DNA from: Streptomyces qaidamensis
GTDB lineage: Bacteria; Actinomycetota; Actinomycetes; Streptomycetales; Streptomycetaceae
NCBI RefSeq assembly: GCF_001611795.1
Contig: NZ_CP015098.1
Coordinates: 7,936,001 to 8,000,000 of the forward strand
DNA: 64,000 bases
Direction: 5' to 3'
Made by a program: the position numbers and the translations under genes. Each line of letters opens with the position of its first letter. Position 1 is the first letter of the stretch. Below, piece after piece: positions 9,091-16,287 of this stretch. Below the pieces are notes generated by a model. The model was not told the DNA's origin and searched no databases. It saw only the letters and a list, made by a program, of their open reading frames with translations.

Positions 9091-9112
9091 CATCGTCATA
9101 TTGGTGACGATG
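9091..9112 (+). repeat. Perfect inverted repeat in the leader upstream of the M23 gene
   Basis: CATCGTCA-TATTGG-TGACGATG, 8-bp perfect arms with a 6-bp spacer, about 80 bp after the GH36 stop and 180 bp before the riboswitch. It could be an operator, a transcription terminator hairpin for GH36, or both. The stem is not followed by a T run, and streptomycete terminators often lack one. The rest of 9009-9287 shows no coding signal. Confidence 0.4.
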
Positions 9113-9287
9113 TGTTGTCGCCATGTTCACGTAATTCTGGCGTTATTCAGGTCGGTTGAGGAAAGCGGGAGATCGCTAATCCACGCTCGGTGACCGCAGA
9201 TGTGGCGACGCGTCAAGAAAAACACCGTCACGGGCAACCGCAAGCTTGTCCGTCTGCGTCCTGGTCGCTTACGTTCCACACCAATCC

Positions 9288-9475
9288 GGACGGACGCCTA
9301 ATCCTGCCGCCGACCGGAGCCCGCACACACTGACCCGACGTACGGCAGGAGCGGGGGACCCACAGGTAAGACGCCTGTTCCGGTTCCCGGAACGGCTTGG
9401 GGTTAAGCCGCGCCTCGGCGCGGCCGGGCATCTCCAGCCCGCACCCGACAGCTCACCTCGCAGGCGACGGAGAGG
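9288..9475 (+). ncRNA. ydaO-yuaA (c-di-AMP) riboswitch
   Basis: The leader of the LysM/M23 gene carries the conserved core of the ydaO class: a P1 5' strand ACGCCTAATCC (from 9294), GCAGGAGCGGGGGACCCA (9345-9362), a TTGGGGTTAAGCC segment (about 9398-9410), and the 3' signature CAGCTCACCTCGCAGGCG (9449-9466), whose AGGCG pairs with CGCCT near 9295. This class binds cyclic di-AMP and in actinomycetes typically precedes genes for cell-wall hydrolases and resuscitation factors, normally as an off switch. The end of P1 lies next to the GGAGAGG ribosome-binding site (9469-9475), so occlusion of translation or transcription termination are both possible. Boundaries are approximate. Confidence 0.88.
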
Positions 9476-9483
9476 AATTCGCC

Positions 9484-10413
9484 ATGCCCGCGAAGGGTAA
9501 GCACCGCCGTCCCAAGACCCAGCGTTTCACCCGCTCCATCGCCGTCGCCGGAACCGGCGGAGCCGCTCTCGCGCTGCCGCTCATGGGGGCCGCCGGTGCC
9601 CATGCCGCCACCCCGCAGGCGGCTCCGGAAAAGGCCGTCCAGTCCGCTCCCGCGGCCGAGAAGAAGGCCGCGGAAAAGGCCACCGGTGCCCGCACCTACA
9701 CCGTGAGGGCCGGCGACTATCTCGCGAAGATCGCCGACGACCAGAACGTCAGCGGCGGCTGGAAGAAGCTCTACGCGGACAACCGCGACGCCGTCGGCTC
9801 GGACCCGTCGCTGATCCACCCGGGCCTGAAGCTGTCGATCGGCAAGCAGGCCGCGAGTGCGCCGAAGTCCTCGGCCCCGTCCGCGCCGAAGGCCTCCGCC
9901 CCGAAGCCCTCGGCCGCGAAGCAGTCCGCCGCCGAGTCGGCCCCGAAGACGGAGACCGCCGCGAAGCCGGCCGCCGCCAAGCCCGCCGCCGAGAGCAACG
10001 CGAGCGGCTACACCCTCCCGGTGGCCGGTGCCACCGTCGGCACCCCCTACCGGATGTCCGGCAGCATGTGGTCCAGCGGCTACCACACCGGTGTCGACTT
10101 CGTCGTCCCGACCGGCACGTCCCTCAAGGCCGTCGGCGCCGGCACCGTCGTCTCCGCCGGCTGGGGCGGCGCGTACGGCAACCAGGTCGTCATCAAGCTG
10201 AACGACGGCCACTACGCCCAGTACGCCCACCTGTCCCAGCTCTCCGTCTCGGCCGGCCAGACCGTGACCGCCGGGCAGCAGGTCGGCCTGTCGGGCGCGA
10301 CCGGCAACGTGACCGGACCGCACCTGCACTTCGAGATCCGCACCACGCCGGACTACGGCTCGGACGTGGACCCGGTCGCCTTCCTGCGCTCGCACGGCGT
10401 CTCCGTCGGCTGA
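9484..10413 (+). CDS. Secreted LysM and M23 (LytM-type) peptidoglycan endopeptidase
   Basis: 309 aa. N-terminal signal sequence (KGKHRRPKTQRF, then a hydrophobic stretch ending at AHA, about residue 40), one LysM domain (about 70-120, TYTVRAGDYLAKIA), a low-complexity Ser-Ala-Pro-Lys linker, then an M23 domain (about 178-309). Zinc ligands are visible as HTGVD (His201, Asp205) and HLHFE (His280, His282). It should cut peptidoglycan stem-peptide bridges in the wall. The ATG at 9484 sits 8 nt behind GGAGAGG directly after the c-di-AMP riboswitch, so expression should fall when c-di-AMP is high. A strong terminator follows. Confidence 0.94.
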   Translation: MPAKGKHRRPKTQRFTRSIAVAGTGGAALALPLMGAAGAHAATPQAAPEKAVQSAPAAEKKAAEKATGARTYTVRAGDYLAKIADDQNVSGGWKKLYADNRDAVGSDPSLIHPGLKLSIGKQAASAPKSSAPSAPKASAPKPSAAKQSAAESAPKTETAAKPAAAKPAAESNASGYTLPVAGATVGTPYRMSGSMWSSGYHTGVDFVVPTGTSLKAVGAGTVVSAGWGGAYGNQVVIKLNDGHYAQYAHLSQLSVSAGQTVTAGQQVGLSGATGNVTGPHLHFEIRTTPDYGSDVDPVAFLRSHGVSVG

Positions 10414-10444
10414 CCGACCGCACGACCACCTGCCTGACACGCGG

Positions 10445-10482
10445 CCGAAGGCCGGACCCCGATCCCCGGGTCCGGCCTTCGG
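10445..10482 (+). terminator. Intrinsic terminator after the LysM/M23 gene
   Basis: CCGAAGGCCGGACCC (10445-10459), an 8-nt loop, then GGGTCCGGCCTTCGG (10468-10482): 15-bp perfect stem, 31 bp after the stop codon, followed by TGTGTG rather than a T run, as is common in streptomycetes. Confidence 0.85.
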
Positions 10483-10557
10483 TGTGTGCGCATGCCGCCG
10501 ACCGCGTCAAGGGATCGACAGGCGGCGGCAGTTGGGACAGAGTGATCCCGTCCGGAG

Positions 10558-10572
10558 TGCAAGCGCTTTCCA
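10558..10572 (+). promoter_or_regulatory. LacI-family operator-like site upstream of the DUF6250 gene
   Basis: TGCAAGCGCTTTCCA contains the palindromic core GAAAGCGCTTTC-like element with central CG seen in many LacI/CcpA-family operators. It lies 36 bp upstream of the GTG at 10608. No LacI gene is in the window, so the assignment rests on motif shape only. Confidence 0.35.
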
Positions 10573-10607
10573 GAGCCTTCCCGGCGGATCCCGAGGAGCT
10601 GTGTCCC

Positions 10608-11324
10608 GTGCCGACCACCCGCAGAGCGTTCGGAGCCCTGGCCGCCGGAGCCGCCCTGGCGGCCCTCGCCCCCACGGCCGGCGCGCACGCCGCGCCCCGT
10701 CACCGCCGCCTCGTCGCCCGCGACGACTTCTGCCACGGCCTCGGCCGGTGGGCCACCGAACTCCAGGACGGCGGCACGGTCACCGCCTCCCGCGGCATCC
10801 TGGAGATCGACGTACCGAGCGGCGCGACCGTCTGGTTCAGGCAGCGGCTCGAAGGGCCGTACGTCCTCGAGTACACCGCGACCGCCGTCTCCGAGGGCGG
10901 GGTCAACGACCGGGTCTCGGATCTCAACAACTTCTGGAACGCGACCGACGTACGCTCCCCGGGCGACCTCTTCGCGACTCCTCGCGGCGGCGCCCTCGAC
11001 GAGTACGACCACCTCACGGCGTACTACGCGGGATACGGCGCCAACTACAACACCACGACCCGGCTGCGCCGTTACGTCGGCGAGCCCGGCGTCCGCCCCC
11101 TGGTGTTCGACTACACCGAGCCGCTGCTGGTCCCGAACGAGCCCAACCGGGTCCGGATCGTCTCCGACGGCTCGACGGTCCAGTGGTGGAACAACGGGCG
11201 GCTCGTCTTCGACCACACCGACCCGCAGCCCTACACGAGCGGCCACTTCGCCTTCCGGACCGTCTGGAGCCATTTCCGGATCAGTCGATTCCGGGTCTGG
11301 CGGCTCACCCCGGAACACCCCTGA
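10608..11324 (+). CDS. Secreted DUF6250 protein (probable polysaccharide-active, Tat signal)
   Basis: 238 aa from GTG 10608, with GAGGAG about 10 nt upstream. The N-terminus PTTRRAFGALAAGAALAALAP followed by an AHA site looks like a Tat signal (twin Arg in TRRAFG). The mature part is a beta-rich concanavalin-like fold with TVWFRQRLEGPYVLEYT, NNFWNATD and HFAFRTVWSHFRISRFRVWR, matching DUF6250 proteins that occur as accessory or catalytic modules of pectin/rhamnogalacturonan degradation. No catalytic residue can be named. A LacI-type operator-like sequence upstream would fit carbohydrate control. The enzymatic role is inference. Confidence 0.75.
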   Translation: MPTTRRAFGALAAGAALAALAPTAGAHAAPRHRRLVARDDFCHGLGRWATELQDGGTVTASRGILEIDVPSGATVWFRQRLEGPYVLEYTATAVSEGGVNDRVSDLNNFWNATDVRSPGDLFATPRGGALDEYDHLTAYYAGYGANYNTTTRLRRYVGEPGVRPLVFDYTEPLLVPNEPNRVRIVSDGSTVQWWNNGRLVFDHTDPQPYTSGHFAFRTVWSHFRISRFRVWRLTPEHP

Positions 11325-11436
11325 CAAGCGGGGTATTCCGGAGTTGGCGAACACTTTAGGAGTGGGCTATATCACCGCCCGTCAACCCTTTCTTACGGTC
11401 GCGTAGGTCACATTCGAAGGTGAATCATGAGCTGCT

Positions 11437-12255
11437 GTGGCAGACGATTCGAAGAGTGACAGCAGAGCAGTGATCGGGTCGTACGTGGCGGTGGGGGACA
11501 GCTTCACCGAGGGCGTCGGCGATCCCGGCCCCGACGGGGCGTTCGTCGGCTGGGCCGACCGGTTCGCCGTCCTGCTCGCCGACCGCAGGCCCGAGGGTGA
11601 CTTCCGGTACACCAATCTCGCCGTACGCGGGAAGCTCCTCGACCAGATCGTGGCGGACCAGGTTCCGCGGGCCGTCGACATGGCCCCGGACCTCGTCTCG
11701 TTCTGTGCCGGGGGCAACGACATCATCCGGCCGGGCACCGACCCGGACGAGGTGGCCGAGCGCTTCGAGCGGGCTCTGGCCCGGCTCACCGCCGTGTCCG
11801 GCACGGTCATGGTGACGACCGGCTTCGACACCCGTGGCGTGCCCGTGCTCAAGCACCTGCGCGGCAAGATCGCCACGTACAACGGACACGTCCGTGCCAT
11901 CGCCGACCGGTACGGCTGCCCGGTGCTCGACCTGTGGTCCCTGCGCAGTGTGCGCGACCGCAGGGCCTGGGACGCCGACCGGCTGCACCTGTCGCCCGAG
12001 GGGCACACGCGCGTGGCGCTCCGCGCGGGCCAGGTGCTCGGCCTCGACGTGCCGGCCGACCCCGAGCAGGAGTGGCCCGCGCTGCCCCCGCGCGGCGCTC
12101 TCGACGTACGGCGGGACAACGTCGCCTGGGCGCGCGAGTTCCTCGTGCCGTGGATCGGGCGCCGGCTGCGCGGGGAGTCGTCGGGTGACCATGTGACGGC
12201 CAAGGGGGCGCTGTCGCCGGACGACATCAGGATGCGGATCGCGCCGGTGGCGTGA
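11437..12255 (+). CDS. SGNH/GDSL-family hydrolase
   Basis: 272 aa, GTG start. SGNH blocks are visible: GDSFTEG with nucleophile Ser22, a Gly in block II, GGND around residue 90, and DRLHLSPEGH with the catalytic Asp/His. Such proteins are esterases or lipases on small acyl esters; the substrate is not predictable. No signal peptide, so cytosolic. A further C-terminal segment of about 60 residues (LDVRRDNVAWAREFLVPW) is common to actinomycete members. A bidirectional terminator separates it from the convergent TetR gene. Confidence 0.9.
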   Translation: MADDSKSDSRAVIGSYVAVGDSFTEGVGDPGPDGAFVGWADRFAVLLADRRPEGDFRYTNLAVRGKLLDQIVADQVPRAVDMAPDLVSFCAGGNDIIRPGTDPDEVAERFERALARLTAVSGTVMVTTGFDTRGVPVLKHLRGKIATYNGHVRAIADRYGCPVLDLWSLRSVRDRRAWDADRLHLSPEGHTRVALRAGQVLGLDVPADPEQEWPALPPRGALDVRRDNVAWAREFLVPWIGRRLRGESSGDHVTAKGALSPDDIRMRIAPVA

Positions 12256-12268
12256 GAACGGCTCCTGC

Positions 12269-12311
12269 GCCTGCGGGCCGCGCCGGCCGGAAACCGGCGC
12301 GGCCCGCAGGC
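12269..12311. terminator. Bidirectional terminator between SGNH hydrolase and TetR gene
   Basis: GCCTGCGGGCCGCGCCGG (12269-12286) and CCGGCGCGGCCCGCAGGC (12294-12311) form an 18-bp perfect stem with a 7-nt loop. An outer GGCTCCTGC/GCAGGAGCC pair can extend it. It lies between convergent genes and should serve both. Confidence 0.85.
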
Positions 12312-12369
12312 GTCGCAGCCGTGGGCAGGAGCCCCTCGGCGGCCCCGCCATCCCGGTCGGGGGCCGCGA

Positions 12370-12984
12370 CTAAGGCGTCAGCCGCGCTTCCTCCGCCAGG
12401 TCCAACTCGCGGACCAGCGCCTCCTCCACCCACTCCTGCACCCGCGCCCGCGGCACCGCGCCGGCGTAGGACGTCAGCTGGACGGCGAGGCCGTCGAGGA
12501 GGGCCGTGAGCCGCAGGGCCGTGCCGGCCGGGTCCGGGCAGCGGAACTCGCCCGCCGCCACGCCCTCCGCGATGACCTCGGCGAGGGCCGCCTTCCACTG
12601 CCGGTCGAGATCCTGGGCGACCTCCCGCAGCGCGGGGTCGCGCAGCGCCGCCGCCCAGCCCTCGATCCACAGTCGCCAGCCCTTGGCCTGCCCGGTCGGG
12701 GCGTACCACCGCACGGCCGACCGCAGCCGGCGCAGCGCCGGTGAACGGCGGCCGAGCAGCTTGCGCAGATGCGCCAGGTCGCCCTCCGCCGCGTGCCGGA
12801 ACGCGGCGGCGACCAGCTGCTCCTTCGTCGAGAAGTGATAGAGGACCAGTGCGTTGCTCACGCCCAGCGCCGAGGCCACGTCGGCGATCCTGACCGCCGC
12901 CACACCCCGCGCCTCGATCTGCTCGATGGCGGCCCGCAGCAGATCCCCGCGCCGCTGGGCCACACTCAACCGGACTCTCGTCAC
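12370..12984 (-). CDS. TetR-family transcriptional regulator (BetI-like C-terminus)
   Basis: 204 aa, GTG start. N-terminal HTH about residues 15-60 (IADVASALGVSNALVLYHFSTKEQLV), C-terminal ligand domain with an AALRDPALREVAQDL segment as in BetI-like TetR_C_6 proteins. It sits downstream of, and on the same strand as, the amino-acid dehydrogenase gene. A 26-bp palindrome between that dehydrogenase and the divergent MBL-hydrolase gene is a plausible operator for it. The ligand is unknown; an amino acid or its oxo-acid is a reasonable guess from context. Confidence 0.88.
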   Translation of the reverse strand: MTRVRLSVAQRRGDLLRAAIEQIEARGVAAVRIADVASALGVSNALVLYHFSTKEQLVAAAFRHAAEGDLAHLRKLLGRRSPALRRLRSAVRWYAPTGQAKGWRLWIEGWAAALRDPALREVAQDLDRQWKAALAEVIAEGVAAGEFRCPDPAGTALRLTALLDGLAVQLTSYAGAVPRARVQEWVEEALVRELDLAEEARLTP

Positions 12985-13080
12985 GGCGTCACCCTACCCA
13001 CGCGAGTGCGGCCCCTCGACGGGGTGTTTCGGCCTGTCCGGCCGGGCCCGCGACGGCTGCCGCCGCGGAGGGCGGGTGCC

Positions 13081-14259
13081 TCACCGGAACCAGCCGAACC
13101 GCTCCGCGATCACCGGCAGCCGGTCCGCCGCGATCGCGTGGGCGGCGGCGCGCGGGGTCGACTCGTCGACTTGCGCGCGTTCCAGCATCCGCTCGACCAG
13201 GGCCCGCATCGAGCGGCGGGTGTACGCGAACGCCTCCTCGGGGTCGGCGCCGATGTCCCCGAACAGCGTCCACCACCACCAGGCGTTCGTCCCCGAGTTG
13301 ACCACGACGTCCGGCAGCACGGTCACCCCGCGCGCGGCCAGCAGCAGCTCCGCCTCCGGCCGTACGGGCATGTTGGCCGCCTCCACCACCCAGCGGGCGG
13401 TGATGCGCTCCTGGTTCGCGGCGTCGATCGCGTACGACACGGCCGCCGGCACCAGCACCTCCGCGTCGGCCGACAGCCAGGCGTCGCCGGGCAGTTCGCG
13501 GTCACCGGGGCGCAGCGCGGAGCGGTCCACCGTGCCGTGGGCGTCCCGGGCGGCGAGCAGCGACTCGACGTCGAGGCCCGCCCCGTTGGCGATCGTGCCC
13601 TTGAGGTCGGCGACGGCCACGACCGTGAGCCCCGAGCGCGTGAGGAAGCGAGCGGTGGCCCCGCCCATGGTGCCCAGCCCCTGGAGCGCGACCCGCGTCC
13701 CCGTGTACGGCACCCCGGCCCGGGCCAGGGCGGCCAGGGCCGCCTCGGCCACCCCGCAGCCGCCGACCAGCTCGTCCAGGCCGATGCCGTCGACCTCGAC
13801 CGCGAACGCGTCCCGCAGGCGCCGCCGGGCCTCGGCCTCGTCGTCCAGCAGCGGGTAGACGGCCTGGATCGAGGAGATCAGCCCCGCCTCGGCCGCCGCC
13901 CGGTCGACCAGGTCCTGGGTGAGCCCGAGGTCCTCGCCCGTCGTCCAGCAGCTCTCTATGTACGGCCGCATCGCGCGCAGGTAGCGCACCAGCAGCGGGT
14001 ACGCCTCGGGATCCCGGGGGTCGCAGTCGATGCCGCCCTTGGCGCCGCCGAGCGGGACGTAGCGGCTCGCGGGGTCGTAGTGCAGGGCCTCCTTCACGGT
14101 CATGCCGCGGGCCAGGCCGGTGACCTCGTCCAGGGTGCAGCCGGCGCGCATCCGCAGACGGCCGCTGGCGACCCCGCGCACCAGCCGGTCGACGACCAGG
14201 AAGCCCTGCCGTCCCGTGAGGTGATCGGTCCAGGTCAGGGACAGCAGGGGGGTGGCCAT
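13081..14259 (-). CDS. Glu/Leu/Phe/Val dehydrogenase
   Basis: 392 aa from ATG 14259 with GAAGGAA upstream. Oxidative deamination of an amino acid with NAD(P)+. Dimerisation domain with PLGGAKGGI (substrate-binding Lys near residue 75), then a Rossmann domain with LQGLGTMGG. VEAANMP and NSGTNAWWWWTLFG near the end are family segments; streptomycete valine dehydrogenases are shorter and differ, so the preferred substrate is uncertain. It is divergent from the MBL-hydrolase gene with a shared palindrome, and followed by a TetR gene 96 bp downstream. Confidence 0.88.
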   Translation of the reverse strand: MATPLLSLTWTDHLTGRQGFLVVDRLVRGVASGRLRMRAGCTLDEVTGLARGMTVKEALHYDPASRYVPLGGAKGGIDCDPRDPEAYPLLVRYLRAMRPYIESCWTTGEDLGLTQDLVDRAAAEAGLISSIQAVYPLLDDEAEARRRLRDAFAVEVDGIGLDELVGGCGVAEAALAALARAGVPYTGTRVALQGLGTMGGATARFLTRSGLTVVAVADLKGTIANGAGLDVESLLAARDAHGTVDRSALRPGDRELPGDAWLSADAEVLVPAAVSYAIDAANQERITARWVVEAANMPVRPEAELLLAARGVTVLPDVVVNSGTNAWWWWTLFGDIGADPEEAFAYTRRSMRALVERMLERAQVDESTPRAAAHAIAADRLPVIAERFGWFR

Positions 14260-14278
14260 ACGGGTTCCTTCGCCGCCG

Positions 14279-14304
14279 GGATACTGAATCATCGGTCAGT
14301 ATCC
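14279..14304 (+). promoter_or_regulatory. 26-bp palindromic operator between divergent genes
   Basis: GGATACTGA (14279-14287) and TCAGTATCC (14296-14304), perfect 9-bp arms around an 8-bp spacer. It lies 20 bp upstream of the dehydrogenase start and 84 bp upstream of the MBL-hydrolase start. Size and symmetry fit a TetR-family operator, and a TetR gene lies just downstream of the dehydrogenase. Confidence 0.72.
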
Positions 14305-14387
14305 ACTCTCGTGGGGCCCCTGTGATCCGGTGGTGTCGGAGGGGCCGACCATAATGGAAAGCCTGACCGACTCCACCTGGAGGTACC

Positions 14388-15653
14388 GTGGCCGGTTTCC
14401 GTACCCTGAGCTCCGGGCTCCGTGCGCTGCAGCCGGGGGCGTTCGGCGCGGACCCGAGCGGTGAGCGCATGGCGCGCATCCGCAGATCGCCCCATTTCAA
14501 GGACGGGGTCTTCCAGAACCCCGGCGGTCCCGCGCGGACCCGGCCCTCGGGCTCGACCCTGGACTTCGCCAAGGTCTTCTTCGACAAGGACACCCGGCCC
14601 CGCCGCACCCCGAAGGGCACCGTCCCGGTGCACTCCACCACCCTCGCCGACATCGCCGGGCCCCCGGCCACCGGCCTGCGGCTGACCTGGATGGGGCACT
14701 CCAGCGTCCTCGCGGAGATCGACGGCCGGCGCGTCCTGTTCGACCCCGTGTGGGGGGAGCGCTGCTCCCCCTTCTCCTTCGCCGGGCCCAAGCGGCTGCA
14801 TCCCGTGCCCCTGCCGCTGGCCGCGCTCGGCCCGGTCGACGTAGTGGTCATCTCGCACGACCACTACGACCATCTGGACATGCCCACCATCAAGGCGCTC
14901 GCGGGTACCGACACCCTGTTCGCCGTGCCCCTCGGCGTCGGCGCGCACCTGGAGCACTGGGGCGTGTCCGCCGGCCGGCTGCGCGAGCTGGACTGGCACG
15001 AGACCACCAAGATCGACGGGCTCAGCCTCACCGCCACCCCGGCCCGGCACTTCTGCGGCCGCGGGCTGCGCAACACCCAGCACACCCTGTGGGCCTCGTG
15101 GGTCGTCGCCGGGGACGAGCACCGGATCTACCACAGCGGCGACACCGGCTACTTCGACGGCTTCAAGGAGATCGGTGCCGAGCACGGGCCGTTCGACGCC
15201 ACCATGATCCAGATCGGCGCGTATTCCGACTTCTGGCCCGACATCCACATGACCCCCGAGGAGGGCATGCGCGCCCACGTCGACCTCCAGGGCGGACCGG
15301 AGCACGGCCCGATGCTCCCGATCCACTGGGCCACCTTCAATCTGGCGACGCACCCGTGGGCGGACCCCGGCGAGGGGACACTCGCGGCCGCTCGCGCGGT
15401 GGGCGCCGGTGTCGCCCTGCCCCGCCCCGGCGAGCCCTTCGAGCCCACGGCGGAGAACGTCCCGTCCGAGCCGTGGTGGCGTGGGGTGGCGCTCGCCCCG
15501 GCGGCCGGCCGCACGGCCGCGCAGGCCCTGACCGGAGCCGGCATCAAGACCGCGCCGGACGCGGCAGCCATGGCCCAAGCCGACACGTTGAGTGACGACA
15601 CTCGTCGGGTCGGCAGGGGCACCGAGGACCCCGAGACGCTCCCGGCGGGCTGA
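14388..15653 (+). CDS. MBL-fold metal-dependent hydrolase (UlaG/NAPE-PLD-like)
   Basis: 421 aa, GTG start with a CTGGAGG ribosome-binding site. The metallo-beta-lactamase motif HDHYDHLD is near residue 160, followed by further ligands in PARHFCGRG, YHSGDTGY and LPIHWATF. The overall shape (about 90-residue N-terminal extension, TWMGHSSVLAEIDG) matches NAPE-PLD-like/UlaG-like bacterial hydrolases. Reaction unknown; phosphodiester or lactone hydrolysis are known in relatives. No signal peptide. A very strong terminator follows. Confidence 0.87.
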   Translation: MAGFRTLSSGLRALQPGAFGADPSGERMARIRRSPHFKDGVFQNPGGPARTRPSGSTLDFAKVFFDKDTRPRRTPKGTVPVHSTTLADIAGPPATGLRLTWMGHSSVLAEIDGRRVLFDPVWGERCSPFSFAGPKRLHPVPLPLAALGPVDVVVISHDHYDHLDMPTIKALAGTDTLFAVPLGVGAHLEHWGVSAGRLRELDWHETTKIDGLSLTATPARHFCGRGLRNTQHTLWASWVVAGDEHRIYHSGDTGYFDGFKEIGAEHGPFDATMIQIGAYSDFWPDIHMTPEEGMRAHVDLQGGPEHGPMLPIHWATFNLATHPWADPGEGTLAAARAVGAGVALPRPGEPFEPTAENVPSEPWWRGVALAPAAGRTAAQALTGAGIKTAPDAAAMAQADTLSDDTRRVGRGTEDPETLPAG

Positions 15654-15676
15654 CCCGGGGCGTACGAAGGGCCAGT

Positions 15677-15715
15677 GGCGAGGGCCGGGGAGCGAGATGC
15701 TCCCCGGCCCTCGCC
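15677..15715 (+). terminator. Intrinsic terminator after the MBL hydrolase gene
   Basis: GGCGAGGGCCGGGGAGC (15677-15693), loop GAGAT, GCTCCCCGGCCCTCGCC (15699-15715): a 17-bp perfect stem 23 bp downstream of the stop. Confidence 0.88.
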
Positions 15716-16287
15716 GCCTCTGTGTGACCGCTTCTGACCAGGTCGGATCGACCTCGCTTCGTTCGCGGTCGGATGTACGACGGTGTTATCGGTCTGTCGT
15801 ACGAGACCTCATACCAGAGCGGGACGCTCACCGTATGAGTTTGTCAACTGCCCACCGCACATGATGCGCTGGCGACTACTGTCAGTGGCCGTCGGGAAAC
15901 AGGGCGGATCAAGGGAGCGGGGGCCGGCACGTGCAGGCGCAGGGCGGACGAGGGAGTCGACGCGACGGGGATCCCCGCTGCCCGCACGCCACCGACGCCG
16001 ACCAGGGCGCGGTCGCCGACTTGGGTGCCAAGGCCTCAGGCACGGGCGGCCGGGCCGGTGAGGCCGCTGCCGCCGTCGGTGGCGCGGGCGTTGGGGAAGG
16101 CGGGGCTCGTGGTGCCGGGGTCCACGCCCCGGGCCGGCACGCCGGCCCCGGTGGCGCGGAGGCCGGGCGGAAGCGAGGGGAGTCCGGGCGTACGGCCCGG
16201 GGCGCGCGCAAGCGGCCACGTGAACCCGGACGCACCCCCGCGAGCCCCCCTGGCACCCAGGCCCGACGGACCAGTACGAGGACACCG
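15716..16287 (+). promoter_or_regulatory. Long leader/promoter region of the conservon operon
   Basis: No gene is convincingly visible. AGGTCGGATCGACCT (15740-15754) is a dyad with 6-bp arms, and GTACGAC (15775-15781)/GTCGTAC (15796-15802) is a second dyad; GGTCGGAT also occurs as a direct repeat at 15741 and 15769. From 15931 (GTG) the frame is open into the sensor gene, but third-position GC over these 119 codons is about 78 percent, clearly lower than in the gene body, and the predicted peptide is Gly/Ala/Arg low-complexity, so it is more likely untranslated leader. Confidence 0.45.

Noticed and set aside
15931..16287. 119-codon N-terminal extension of the conservon sensor from GTG 15931
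   Set aside because: Third-position GC about 78 percent and low-complexity Gly/Ala/Arg composition are unlike the gene body; ATG 16288 has an acceptable ribosome-binding site.
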